A DNA stretch of 64,000 nucleotides from Variovorax paradoxus. Lineage in GTDB: Bacteria; Pseudomonadota; Gammaproteobacteria; Burkholderiales; Burkholderiaceae_C. The translations under genes were made by a program, and so were the position numbers. The notes beneath the pieces were generated by a model. It ran no database searches and had not been told where the DNA came from. It worked only from the letters and a program-made list of their open reading frames with translations. The DNA is taken from the NCBI RefSeq assembly GCF_022009635.1, contig NZ_CP091716.1:6442501-6506500 (forward strand). Reading direction: 5' to 3'. This document shows positions 17,380 to 26,034 of the stretch, piece after piece; within the stretch, counting starts at the first letter, position 1; every line of letters begins with the position of its first letter.

Positions 17380-18483
17380 TCAGCGACGGCGATAGATCCA
17401 CCGGAACATCGGCCCGACCAGCAGCAGCACCGCCACCAGCCGGCACACCTGGAACGCCGTGACCACCGGCACGCCCAGTTGCAGCACCTTGGCCGTGATC
17501 GACATCTCGGCGATGCCGCCTGGCGAGGTGCCAAGGATCATCGTGGCCGGATGCAGCCCGGTCGCCGCCGCCAGCAGCCACGCCACCCCGCCGCACAGCG
17601 CCAGCATGCCGAAGGTGCCCAGCACCACCGAGCCCAGCCAGCGCGGCGCCGTGTGCAGGAACTCCCGGCTGAAGCGCACGCCCAGGCTCACCGCGATCAC
17701 CAGCTGCGCCGTGTTCGACATCCACGTGGGCACGGCCGACAGCGACTGGCCCGCCATGGTGAAGCCCATCGCCACCAGCAGCGGCCCGATGAACCACGGG
17801 TTGGTGCGCTTCAGCGCGCGCATGGCGAGGCCGCCGAGGCCGGTCGCCGCCGCCAGCAGCGCCAGTCCGCCCGGGTTCACCTCGCGCACGCCCGGCGGGT
17901 TGATCTCTAGGCCGTGCAGTCCGCTCCACTGCATCGCGAAGGGAATGGTCACCGTCACCACCACCAGCCGCAGGCTGTGCGCCGCCGCCACGAGGTCGGT
18001 ACGCGCGCCGGCCGATTCGGCCATCAGCGTCATCTCCGACGCGCCGCCGATGGCGCCCGAGAAGTAAGTCGTGGCTCTCATGGATTTCTCGGGCACATGC
18101 GGCATGCGCGCCGAGTGCACCCCGTGCAGCCAGCGCCCGAAGCCCCAGCCCAGCAGCAGCGCCCAGCCGATGGCCAGCGCGATCGCCCACCACACACTGG
18201 CCACCAGCGACACCACGTGCGGCGTGAAGTACAGCCCCAGCGCCATGCCGATGGTCCACTGGCCCGCGTTGCGCAGCGGCGTGTGGCTGGCCGTCGGCAG
18301 CCCTGCGATGGAGGCCAGCGACACCGCGATCAGCGGCCCGATCATCCAGGGCAGCGGCGTGTGCAGCACCAGGCATGCGCCCGCGGCGGCGAGCGCCAGC
18401 AGCAGCGTGGCCAGCACGCGGACAAGGAAACGGAAAGGCACGGACGGACAGGAAAAAGCGGAGATGGACGGCACGGCGCCCAT
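17380..18483 (-). CDS. AbrB-duplication (Gate) family membrane protein
   Basis: Protein of 367 aa with about ten hydrophobic segments arranged as two similar halves, each with a PWMIGPL or NPWFIGPLLVAMGF type motif. This is the AbrB-duplication/Gate family, often misnamed ammonia monooxygenase or AbrB transcriptional regulator although it is an inner-membrane protein. A glycine-rich TYFSGAIGGASEMTLMAE segment repeats near the C-terminus as GTSPGGIAEMSI. A transport role is likely, substrate unknown. Its start is only 24 bases from the divergent chaN start, so the true start may be downstream (GTG at 18441) or the promoters overlap. Confidence 0.82.
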   Translation of the reverse strand: MGAVPSISAFSCPSVPFRFLVRVLATLLLALAAAGACLVLHTPLPWMIGPLIAVSLASIAGLPTASHTPLRNAGQWTIGMALGLYFTPHVVSLVASVWWAIALAIGWALLLGWGFGRWLHGVHSARMPHVPEKSMRATTYFSGAIGGASEMTLMAESAGARTDLVAAAHSLRLVVVTVTIPFAMQWSGLHGLEINPPGVREVNPGGLALLAAATGLGGLAMRALKRTNPWFIGPLLVAMGFTMAGQSLSAVPTWMSNTAQLVIAVSLGVRFSREFLHTAPRWLGSVVLGTFGMLALCGGVAWLLAAATGLHPATMILGTSPGGIAEMSITAKVLQLGVPVVTAFQVCRLVAVLLLVGPMFRWIYRRR

Positions 18484-18507
18484 GCGCCGAGCGCATAGTA
18501 TGGCCCG

Positions 18508-19383
18508 ATGGCTCTTTCACGACTCTCGCCCGCGCGGGCTCCCCGCCTCTTCTTTCCCCTGATCGCCACGTTCGCAGCGGCCACCCTCGCCGGTTGTTCG
18601 GCGCTGCCGTCCGGCGACGGCGCAGCCGATGCGCCCGGCACGCCCATCGCGCGCCGCGTCGCCGCGCTGCTGCCGGTCGACGCCCTGCTGCTCGGCGAGC
18701 AGCACGACGCGCCCGAGCATCACGTCATCGAGCGCGAGACCGTGGAGGCGCTGGTCGCACGCGGCCAGCTCGCCGCGCTGGCGCTCGAGATGGCGGAAGA
18801 AGGCCGCGGCACCGCGCATGTCGCGCCCACCGCCACCGAAGCCCAGGTGCAGGCCGCGCTCGACTGGAGCGACAAGGCCTGGCCCTGGGCCAGCTACGGC
18901 CCGGCCGTGATGGCCGCCGTGCGCGCGGGCGTGCCGGTGGTCGGCGCCAACCTGCCGCGCGCCCGCATGAAGGACGCGATGGCCGATGTCTCGCTCGACG
19001 CCCAGCTCGGCAGCGACGCCTACATCGCGCAGCAGACCGCGGTGCGCGAGGGCCACTGCAAGATGCTGCCCGAGTCGCAGATCATTCCCATGACCCGCAT
19101 CCAGGTCGGCCGCGACCGCGCGATGGCGCAGGCCGTGGTCAAGGCGCGCCAGCCCGGCAAGACGGTGCTGCTGATCGCCGGCTCCGGCCATGTGGTGCGC
19201 ACGCTCGGCGTGCCGCAGCACCTGCCGAACGACGTCAGGATCGCCACGGTGCGGATGCTGGCGGCGCCCACGCTGGCGAACGTGGTGCCCGGCGAATACG
19301 ACCGCATCTGGCAGACGCCGCCCCTGCCCGAGAAAGACTACTGCGCCGAGCTGCGCCGGCCTGCCAAGACCAGCTCGCAGTAA
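18508..19383 (+). CDS. ChaN family lipoprotein
   Basis: Protein of 291 aa with a lipoprotein signal ending LAGC (lipid Cys at 30). The ChaN domain begins VDALLLGEQHDAPEHHVIE, carrying the conserved Glu/His residues that bind haem or iron in characterised members. It includes LALEMAEEGRG and a C-terminal VLLIAGSGHVVRTLGVPQHL. The family is linked to iron or haem handling at the outer membrane. It is monocistronic, followed by a terminator, and convergent with the large repeat protein gene. Confidence 0.85.
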   Translation: MALSRLSPARAPRLFFPLIATFAAATLAGCSALPSGDGAADAPGTPIARRVAALLPVDALLLGEQHDAPEHHVIERETVEALVARGQLAALALEMAEEGRGTAHVAPTATEAQVQAALDWSDKAWPWASYGPAVMAAVRAGVPVVGANLPRARMKDAMADVSLDAQLGSDAYIAQQTAVREGHCKMLPESQIIPMTRIQVGRDRAMAQAVVKARQPGKTVLLIAGSGHVVRTLGVPQHLPNDVRIATVRMLAAPTLANVVPGEYDRIWQTPPLPEKDYCAELRRPAKTSSQ

Positions 19384-19390
19384 GCGTAAA

Positions 19391-19424
19391 AAAAGCCGCG
19401 AACCCCAAAGGGCCCGCGGCTTTT
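19391..19424. terminator. Rho-independent terminator between chaN and hfaD-like gene
   Basis: The 10-bp stem AAAAGCCGCG / CGCGGCTTTT has a 14-nt loop and lies just after the chaN stop. A/T runs on both sides let it work in both directions for the convergent genes. Confidence 0.8.
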
Positions 19425-19454
19425 CGCATGCCGCCTCGCGGCGGCGCTGCTGTC

Positions 19455-22400
19455 TCAGCGCGTCGCGATCGACGACACCGACGAGTTGCCCGTCGCCGAT
19501 GCCGTGATCTGGTTGCCCGTGGTGCGCAGCGTGCTGTTGCCTCCGCCACCCGCCACGCCGATGCCCACGCTCGCGCCGCTCACGGTTGCCGTCACCGCGC
19601 CGGTGTTGACCTGCGTGCTGACGATGACCGCGCTTGGCGTGCCGTTGTTCAGCGCGGTCTGCGTGATGCGGTTGGTGGCGCTGTTGCCATAGGCCTCGGC
19701 GGTCAGGGTGTTGCCCGTCACGCCGACGGTGCCGAGCGTCGTGCCGACCGGGCCGCCGGTCGAGTTGAGCGCCACCATGTAGCTGGCACCCGAACTGCTT
19801 GCCGACACCGCGCCGTCATTGGTCTGGCTGTTGCGAATGGCGGCCGCCGCGCTGGCGTTGAGCGCAGCGGGCAGCAGCCCTCCGCCGCCCGTGCCCTGCG
19901 CGGCAAGCCCGCCGTAGCCGCTGCCCGCGCTCGACTCCAGCAGGTTGGTGGCCGCATTGCCGCGTGCGAGGGCGCTGGTCGTGTTGGCGTTGAGCGCCAC
20001 CGAGCCGCCGTTGAGCGGCGAGGGCGCCGTCACCGCCACGTTCGCGGTGGTGCTGGCCTGTGCCGTGACGGCGGCGCTGCTGGCCTGCGTGTTGACGATG
20101 CCGCCGGTCGCGCCCTGCACCGCATCGCTCACCAGCGACACCGAGTTGGCGGCGCGGTTGGCCGATGCCTCAGCCACCGTGCTGTTGCGCGCGATGCTGA
20201 GCGAACCGCCGGCAAGACCTGCCGTCACCGGCGCGGGCGTGCCGCTGTCGTCGTTGTACAGGTTGGTGGTGGCCTTGCTTGTCACCGCCGCGGCGGCGGT
20301 CTGCTGGTTCAGCAGCACATGGTCGCCGGTCGCAGCGATCGCTGTCATCGCCGCGGTGGAGCCCGCCGCGCTCGCGGGCGAGGTGTTGGTCGAGGCCACG
20401 CTCAGCGTGTTGGACACGTCGTTGATCACCGCCAGCGACACGTTCTTGTTGCCCGACAGATCGATGCGCGACGACGTCGAGGCCGCCGGCGCGAACACCT
20501 CCATCGAGGACGTCGAGTCGACGTTCTTCGCGGTGCTCGTCTGCGTCGACTGCAGCGCCGTGCGTGCGGTGATGCTGTTGCCGGTCAGCTCGACACCGTT
20601 GGTCGCCGTGTTGGCGACGGCCTGCGAACCCTGCGCGTTGTTCGAAACGCTCAGCTGGGTGCCGCTGATGCTCGCGCCCGCGGTGGTGTCGATGCCGTAG
20701 GCGCCCGACACGCTGGAAGAAATCGCACCCGCGCCGCTCACGGTCTGGACGTTCGACACCGCATGGTCGGCGTAGGCGCCGTTGATCAGGGCGCCCACGC
20801 TGGTCGCAATGGCCGGGAGCGCGCCGCGCACGGCGATGGTGTTGCCGTCGACGGCGAGGCTGTTGCTGGCCGAGTTGCCCGTTGCGGAGCCGCTCGCGAT
20901 GTTGCCGCTGACAGAAACCGCCTGGCCCTGCACCGTGAGCCCGTCGATCTTCACCTGCACGCCGCTCTGGTTCGCACGCGTCGCGGCGGCCGAGCCGATC
21001 TGCGCGGTGACGTCGGCACTCGTCTGCTGCAGGTTCTGCACCGCGCTCGTGGTGGCCAGAGCGTTGCCTTCGATGCTCACGCCGTTGGTCGCGCTGTTGC
21101 TGTTGGCCTCGACGATGGTCTTGTTCTTGTCGGCGGCCACGCTCGAACTGACCAGGTTGCCCACGATGTAGGTCTGCACCTCCGGCCCGCCGCTTCGCGT
21201 GGCCGAGACCGAGCCCTGGCCCGACTGCGCGTTCTGCACGCCGAACGCGGCATTCACGCTGGCCGCGCCGACCGCCACGCCCGCGCCGGAAGGTGCCACC
21301 GGAAGCGTGGCGACCAGCGTCGTGATGTTGTTGCCCGTCACCTTCACCGTGTTGCCCGTCGCGCTGTTGCCATAGGCCAGCGCCTGCGTGGTGTTGCCGG
21401 AGCTGGACACCGTGGCGTTGGTGACGCTGCCCGAGATCACGGTGCGCACCGGCGTCACGCCGCTGGCGTCGGCCGAAATCTGCGTCGCGTTGCCGGCCAC
21501 GGACTGCACGTTGGTCACGTTGGCCACGTTGGTTCCGGAGAGCAAGCCCGAGAAGCCCGGCGCCGAGCTGCTCAGGTTGTTCAGGTCCAGCGTCAGGCCG
21601 TTGGCCGCGGTGTTGCCGTAGGCTTCGGCGCCCAGGGTATTGCGGTCGTTCGCCAGCTTGCCGCCCGCGGTCGTGTCGCCGAGGTTGCCGGCGACAGTGA
21701 CCGCGAAGGCATTCAGGCCGGGTGCCGAGGGGCCGCTCGCCACGGCCTTCACGCTGGCCTGCACCGACTGGTCGCCGAGGATGCCGAAGGCGGCATTCAC
21801 GGTCGGCAGGCTGCCCGCATTGCCGTCGAACGGCAGGCCGCCGGCGCCCACGGTGACGGTGGAGGCAGCGCCGCCCGCGGTCACGGCGGCGATGTTGACC
21901 GCATCGATACCCAGGGTGTTTTTCGCCGAGTTCCCGGTGGCGCTGGCGATCTGTTTGTTGTCGGTCAGCGCGATGCTGCTCGCGCTGCCGGTCACGTTGC
22001 CGTTGACTGCAAGCAGCGCCGCCGCATTGCTCAGCGTGGCGCTGACGGTCGCACCGGCGTCGCCCATCTGCACGCTGGCGATGCCCGCGCCGGTGCCGAG
22101 CGTCGAGCCGGTGGCAAGCGTCAGCGCGTTGGTCGCACCGCTGCCCAGCGCCGCTGCCTGCTGCGTGTTGCCGGTCACGGCAAAGGTGCTGCCCGCAATG
22201 GGCGAGGCGACCAGGTTCGCACCCACGAAGACCTGAGAGCCGTCGTTGGTCGCCGCGACCGGGCTGCCGTAGTTGCCCTGCAGGTTGGTGATCGTGGCCG
22301 CGCCGCCGGCCGAGACGCGGCCGTCGTTGGCGGTGCCGCCCGTCAGCACGGCGGAGGCGCTGCCGAGGGTCATTCCGCCCGCGTCGATGGCAAGGCTCTG

Positions 22401-23927
22401 GCTGATCTGGTTGCCCGTGGCCGTCGCCGCGGAGCTGTTGCCGGCCACCGACACGACGGCATTGTTGGTCGTGCCGCCGAAGCCGGTCAGCACGCCGATG
22501 TTCGACGCCGTCATCTGGGCCGTGATCGGCGACTGGTAGTTGGCCTGCTGGTTCGACAGGGCGCTGGTGCCCTTGAACGCGCTCAAGCCGTCGGTGCTGG
22601 AGATTGCGCTCGACGCGGCATTGCCGGTGGCAGCGGCCGTGACGGCGTTGGCCCGGAGGTCGACGGAACCGCCGCTGGCAATCGACTGCACCGTCGCGCC
22701 CACCAGCGCGTTGGTGGTGCTGCTCGTGATGCCCACGCCGATGTTGCCCTGGCTGTTGACGATGGCCAGGTCGGCGTTGACGTTGGTGTTCACGCCCACG
22801 CCGTTGTGGGTGCTGTTGTTCAGCGCCGTGGCGGGCGTGCCGATGCCGGCTACCGACACGCCGTCGACGAGGATGAAGTTGCCGGCGGTTCCCGCGGTGC
22901 CGCTCAGCGCCTCGTTGCCGGTGGCCGCGCTCGATATGTTGTTGCCCCGCACCGCGAGCGCCGACTGCAGCGTGTTGGTGCCGCCGAGCGGCACCCCGGA
23001 GACCACGGCGTCGATAGCCGAGTTGTTGTTGGTCGCGGAGTGCGTGACGGCGCCTGGCGCGGCGTTGTTGTTCACCTGCAGGTTGGAAACCACCGCCGAG
23101 CCCGCGAAGGAAGGCGCGCCGCCCGACACGATGGCGGCCGTGTTCGTCGCGCTGTTGCCCTTGAGCACGGCGGCGATGGAGTTGCGTTCGAGCGAAGCGC
23201 CGGCGGCAATGGCACCCGAACTCGGCAGCAGCCACAAGTCGACGCGATTGCCCTGGCTCTCGGCGCTGGAGCTTGCGCCCGTGGCCGACTGGAACGTGGT
23301 CACGACAATGTTGCCCTTGGCATCGAAGACCTGCGGGGCGCCCACCGGATAGCGGAGCACCGACGAGCCAGCGAGCGCGGTGCCGGACGCGGCCGCCGTG
23401 CCCAGCACCAGCGACGAGCCGCTGTTGAGCGTGGTCGTGGCCGAAATCGTGTTGTCCGCGGCGGCCACGCTGCCGGCCTGGATCGTGGTGGAGTAGTTCC
23501 CCATCGAGCTGTTCGTCACGCTGCTGGAGATCACGCCGCTGTTCTGCGAGAGCGCCAGCGTCGCGGCGCTGCTCACCGGCGTGGGCGGCGAACCGGGGGT
23601 CGGCGCGATGGTGCGCACTTCGATGTTGCCGGTGGCCTTGGCGCTGATCGCGTTGCCGTTGGTGTAGCTCGAGGTGGGAGGCGTCCCCGCGGTGCCGGTG
23701 GTGGTGACACCCACGGTGGCGCTGCTGATGGACGCGTCGACCGCGCCCAGGTTGGTCTGCGGATTCACCGAGGTGCTGGTCCCCGTGACGGAGGGAGCGA
23801 AAGCGCCGCTGACGGCCGTCTCTGCCGCATGCGCGCCGGTGGCGATCAGGACCATTGCAACGGCCGAGCCGATGCTGCTGAGTGCGGGCCTGCGTGCGGC
23901 CCCGTTGCGGATCTTGCGTGCTTTCAT
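19455..23927 (-). CDS. Giant secreted two-motif repeat protein, HfaD-like adhesin
   Basis: Protein of 1490 aa, almost entirely Ala, Gly, Ser, Thr, Asn and Val, without Cys. A signal peptide ends GAHA at residue 34. The rest alternates two motifs about 17 times each. One is a GN box, as in VTGNTLTAEAYGNSATN. The other is a Q box, as in IRNSQTNDGAVSASSSG. Together they form units of roughly 70-100 residues, as expected for a beta-solenoid or amyloid-prone fibre. There is no autotransporter barrel, sorting signal or membrane anchor, so export through the co-encoded CsgG-type pore is inferred. The ATG at 23927 is preceded by GAGGAG. It is third in the order hfaA-hfaB-hfaD, as in Caulobacter. It is far longer than Caulobacter HfaD as I recall it, and homology must be tested. 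Confidence 0.75.
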   Translation of the reverse strand: MKARKIRNGAARRPALSSIGSAVAMVLIATGAHAAETAVSGAFAPSVTGTSTSVNPQTNLGAVDASISSATVGVTTTGTAGTPPTSSYTNGNAISAKATGNIEVRTIAPTPGSPPTPVSSAATLALSQNSGVISSSVTNSSMGNYSTTIQAGSVAAADNTISATTTLNSGSSLVLGTAAASGTALAGSSVLRYPVGAPQVFDAKGNIVVTTFQSATGASSSAESQGNRVDLWLLPSSGAIAAGASLERNSIAAVLKGNSATNTAAIVSGGAPSFAGSAVVSNLQVNNNAAPGAVTHSATNNNSAIDAVVSGVPLGGTNTLQSALAVRGNNISSAATGNEALSGTAGTAGNFILVDGVSVAGIGTPATALNNSTHNGVGVNTNVNADLAIVNSQGNIGVGITSSTTNALVGATVQSIASGGSVDLRANAVTAAATGNAASSAISSTDGLSAFKGTSALSNQQANYQSPITAQMTASNIGVLTGFGGTTNNAVVSVAGNSSAATATGNQISQSLAIDAGGMTLGSASAVLTGGTANDGRVSAGGAATITNLQGNYGSPVAATNDGSQVFVGANLVASPIAGSTFAVTGNTQQAAALGSGATNALTLATGSTLGTGAGIASVQMGDAGATVSATLSNAAALLAVNGNVTGSASSIALTDNKQIASATGNSAKNTLGIDAVNIAAVTAGGAASTVTVGAGGLPFDGNAGSLPTVNAAFGILGDQSVQASVKAVASGPSAPGLNAFAVTVAGNLGDTTAGGKLANDRNTLGAEAYGNTAANGLTLDLNNLSSSAPGFSGLLSGTNVANVTNVQSVAGNATQISADASGVTPVRTVISGSVTNATVSSSGNTTQALAYGNSATGNTVKVTGNNITTLVATLPVAPSGAGVAVGAASVNAAFGVQNAQSGQGSVSATRSGGPEVQTYIVGNLVSSSVAADKNKTIVEANSNSATNGVSIEGNALATTSAVQNLQQTSADVTAQIGSAAATRANQSGVQVKIDGLTVQGQAVSVSGNIASGSATGNSASNSLAVDGNTIAVRGALPAIATSVGALINGAYADHAVSNVQTVSGAGAISSSVSGAYGIDTTAGASISGTQLSVSNNAQGSQAVANTATNGVELTGNSITARTALQSTQTSTAKNVDSTSSMEVFAPAASTSSRIDLSGNKNVSLAVINDVSNTLSVASTNTSPASAAGSTAAMTAIAATGDHVLLNQQTAAAAVTSKATTNLYNDDSGTPAPVTAGLAGGSLSIARNSTVAEASANRAANSVSLVSDAVQGATGGIVNTQASSAAVTAQASTTANVAVTAPSPLNGGSVALNANTTSALARGNAATNLLESSAGSGYGGLAAQGTGGGGLLPAALNASAAAAIRNSQTNDGAVSASSSGASYMVALNSTGGPVGTTLGTVGVTGNTLTAEAYGNSATNRITQTALNNGTPSAVIVSTQVNTGAVTATVSGASVGIGVAGGGGNSTLRTTGNQITASATGNSSVSSIATR
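19458..23780 (-). repeat. Alternating GN-box / Q-box protein repeat array
   Basis: By eye there are about 18 copies of a GN box (pattern V-x-G-N-x3-A-x-A-x-G-N-x-A-x-N) and about 17 copies of a Q box (pattern I/V-x-N-x-Q-x-N-x-G-x-V-x-A). They alternate from about residue 50 to the C-terminus. Copies are diverged rather than identical, so this is an old array and not a recent expansion. The last GN box ends the protein. Confidence 0.7.
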
Positions 23928-24017
23928 GTCATGACTCCTCGGATGTTTGAGAACGATGGGGCGAAGCGTGTGAACTGAATTTCAGGGGCTCGACTTGCTG
24001 GACGGATGCGCGGCGGC

Positions 24018-25406
24018 TCAGCCCCCTTTGCCGGCGCTCTCGGAAGAAATGGAAGCAGCGCTGCCGACCACCGCCCCGCCGATGCGCAGCTTGGCGATCT
24101 CCTGCAGCCCCGGGCCGTCGCGGTGGATCGATGTGTCGGCCGCGTCGGGCCGCCAGGTCACGCTGATGGCGCCCGGCGCCACGCCGCGGTTGGCCAGTGC
24201 CGAAGTGACGGCGGCGATGCGCTGGTCGGTGAGTTCGTCGCGTTTGCGGGCGTCCCAGTTCTCGGTGTCTCGCGCCACCAGCACGATGTCGGTCGCGCCC
24301 TTCTTGGACAGGCCCGCGATCTGGTCGAGCAGCGCCAGCGTGCTGCCGCCGAGCGTGGTCGCGCCGAAGTCGAACGGCACCTGCGTGGCCGTGCCCGTGA
24401 GGCGCGCGCCGCCGGGGCCGCCCGCGTTGACGGCCACGCCGCCCTGCACCACGGGCGAGGTGACCGCCGCGCCGCCCACCGTGGCATCGCCCGGGTTGTC
24501 GACTTTGCGCAGCTGGTCTGCGGGCACGGTCGGGATCGGCTCGCCGCCGCCCGGGCGCATCGTCATGCAGGGCCGGTGGTCGACCTGCGTGACGGCGGCC
24601 ATGAGCCGCACCACGCCTTCTTCGAGCGCGGCGCGCACGCCCATCTGCACCGGCTCCTGGCCCTTGGCGCCGATGTCCACGTCGTACAGCTTGCTGCCGA
24701 AGAAGCGGAACACGTTCAGGCCCACTTCGTAGCCGTTGAACTGCTTGGTGAGGCTCACCGTGCGCACCACCATCAGCGACTTGGTGTCGACGATGCGCAG
24801 GTCCACGCTCACCGACTGGCTGAAGGTGCGCGCCTTCACGCCCACCTGGTTCACCGCGAACTCGGCGCCGCCGGAGTTGATGTTGTAGTTCAGCTCGGTG
24901 ATGCCGCCGACGATGAAGTAGTCGGACTTGTTGATGGTGCCGCCGAAGTACGGCATCCACGGCACGGTCTGCCCGCCGTTGGGTCCGCCGAGCTGGTGCG
25001 TGCGGCCGTCGCCGAGCTGGCGGCGGTCGGCGTAGGCGAGTTCGCGCTCCGCGATCACCGGGTCGAAGCGCTCGGCGATGCTCACCGCGCCGCCGAGCTT
25101 GCCGAGCGCCGAATACACCATCAGCGCGCCGCCCTGCGTGATGGCGTTGCCTTCATTGATGCTGTACTTGCCGGTGTAGTCCTTCACGTCGCCCACGCCG
25201 ATGACGATGGGCGGGCGCCGCGTGGCCGCGATGTGGTCGGCGTAGCAGGCGAGCACCGCCTCCATCGGCGTGACGTTGTCGCGCACGGCGGGGCCGAGCA
25301 CCACGGGCGCCTCGTTGGGCGCAAATCGCTGCTGCGGCGCGGAGACGCAACCGGCGAGCGCCACGGTCGCGACCGCGGCGAGTGCGAATGTTCGGATGGT
25401 GTGCAT
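24018..25406 (-). CDS. hfaB: CsgG/HfaB family outer-membrane lipoprotein with OmpA-like C-terminus
   Basis: Protein of 462 aa with lipoprotein signal LAGC (Cys20). Residues about 40-260 match the CsgG/HfaB secretion-channel family: PPIVIGVGDVKDYTGKYS, SDYFIVGGITELNYNINSGG, TFSQSVSVDLRIVDTKSL and a C-terminal helix region. CsgG oligomers form the outer-membrane pore for curli-type subunits; HfaB does so for holdfast-anchor proteins. Residues about 345-425 resemble an OmpA-like peptidoglycan-binding domain (FDFGATTLGG, LLDQIAGL, DELTDQRIAAVTSAL), an unusual addition. It lies 17 bases downstream of the hfaA-like gene and 90 upstream of the giant repeat gene, so one operon is likely. Confidence 0.8.
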   Translation of the reverse strand: MHTIRTFALAAVATVALAGCVSAPQQRFAPNEAPVVLGPAVRDNVTPMEAVLACYADHIAATRRPPIVIGVGDVKDYTGKYSINEGNAITQGGALMVYSALGKLGGAVSIAERFDPVIAERELAYADRRQLGDGRTHQLGGPNGGQTVPWMPYFGGTINKSDYFIVGGITELNYNINSGGAEFAVNQVGVKARTFSQSVSVDLRIVDTKSLMVVRTVSLTKQFNGYEVGLNVFRFFGSKLYDVDIGAKGQEPVQMGVRAALEEGVVRLMAAVTQVDHRPCMTMRPGGGEPIPTVPADQLRKVDNPGDATVGGAAVTSPVVQGGVAVNAGGPGGARLTGTATQVPFDFGATTLGGSTLALLDQIAGLSKKGATDIVLVARDTENWDARKRDELTDQRIAAVTSALANRGVAPGAISVTWRPDAADTSIHRDGPGLQEIAKLRIGGAVVGSAASISSESAGKGG

Positions 25407-25423
25407 GTCGCGTGCCCCGGTTT

Positions 25424-26005
25424 TCAATTGAGCACCCCGAAGGCGCACGCCGAGCTGCCGCCCACGCTGGCTGTCTGCGCGCCGGCGTTGCCCTGCGTCG
25501 AGTTCAGCGCCTGGTTGGCCGCGCCCTGCACCTGCGTGCTGGTGCCGCCGACCACGGCCGAGCCCACCGCGCCGCTGTTGGCCTGCGAGGTGCCCACCGT
25601 CGCGCCGCCCTGCGAGCCCACTGCGCTGCGGCTGTCGTTGCCCGAGGCATTCGAATTCGCGCCCGCGTTCGACGGCGAATTCGCGACCGTGCTGTTGTTG
25701 CCGTCGTTGCCGGTCGAGGTGGCCGAGACGTTGCAGTTGTACTGGCGGCCGATGGTCGTGTTGTAGACCGGGGCGGCGTAGTAGCCGCTCTTCTGCTTGC
25801 GGATCATGTCCTGCACCGCCGCCTGGTTGACCTTGTCGGCGCTCGACTGGAACTGCCACGAGGTGTTCTCGCCGACGTTGTTGGCCAGTGCAAGCGAAGA
25901 AGACGCGCAGCCGCAGGCCGTGAGTGCCAACGCGATCAGCCTGTGAATCCGATGGCGACGATGACCGGCCTGGCCGAGGCCGGCATGTGAAAAGACGCGC
26001 TGCAT
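25424..26005 (-). CDS. hfaA: Small secreted curlin/HfaA-like protein
   Basis: Protein of 193 aa. The signal peptide ends either as a lipobox LTAC (Cys31) or at SLALA before residue 42. A conserved region follows (TSWQFQSSADKVNQAAVQDM, then YYAAPVYNTTIGRQYNC). The rest is about 110 residues rich in Asn, Gly, Ser, Thr and Gln with TGNDGNNSTVAN, TSQANSGAVGS and NSTQGNAGAQTAS. These last motifs echo the Q box of the giant protein and curlin repeats. The ATG at 26005 has a strong GAGGAG site. It is the first gene of the operon. By analogy to Caulobacter it may be the small amyloid-like anchor subunit; this is inference. Confidence 0.68.
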   Translation of the reverse strand: MQRVFSHAGLGQAGHRRHRIHRLIALALTACGCASSSLALANNVGENTSWQFQSSADKVNQAAVQDMIRKQKSGYYAAPVYNTTIGRQYNCNVSATSTGNDGNNSTVANSPSNAGANSNASGNDSRSAVGSQGGATVGTSQANSGAVGSAVVGGTSTQVQGAANQALNSTQGNAGAQTASVGGSSACAFGVLN

Positions 26006-26034
26006 GACTTCTCCTCTCCGTGTGGCGCACGCCC

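Noticed and set aside
17380..18483. AbrB transcriptional regulator or ammonia monooxygenase
   Set aside because: Both are misnomers for this multi-pass membrane family; there is no DNA-binding domain and no monooxygenase motif.
18375..23978. An 1867-codon open frame on the plus strand across the hfaD-like gene
   Set aside because: It is antisense to the repeat protein. Its translation is Arg/Ala/Gly/His-rich with no signal, domain or ribosome site, as expected from GC-rich third positions on the other strand. The minus-strand frame has a signal peptide and a coherent repeat structure.
19455..26005. A standard curli (csgBAC-DEFG) operon
   Set aside because: Only the CsgG-type pore is shared. 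There is no CsgD, CsgE or CsgF, and the putative subunits differ in size and repeat pattern from CsgA and CsgB.
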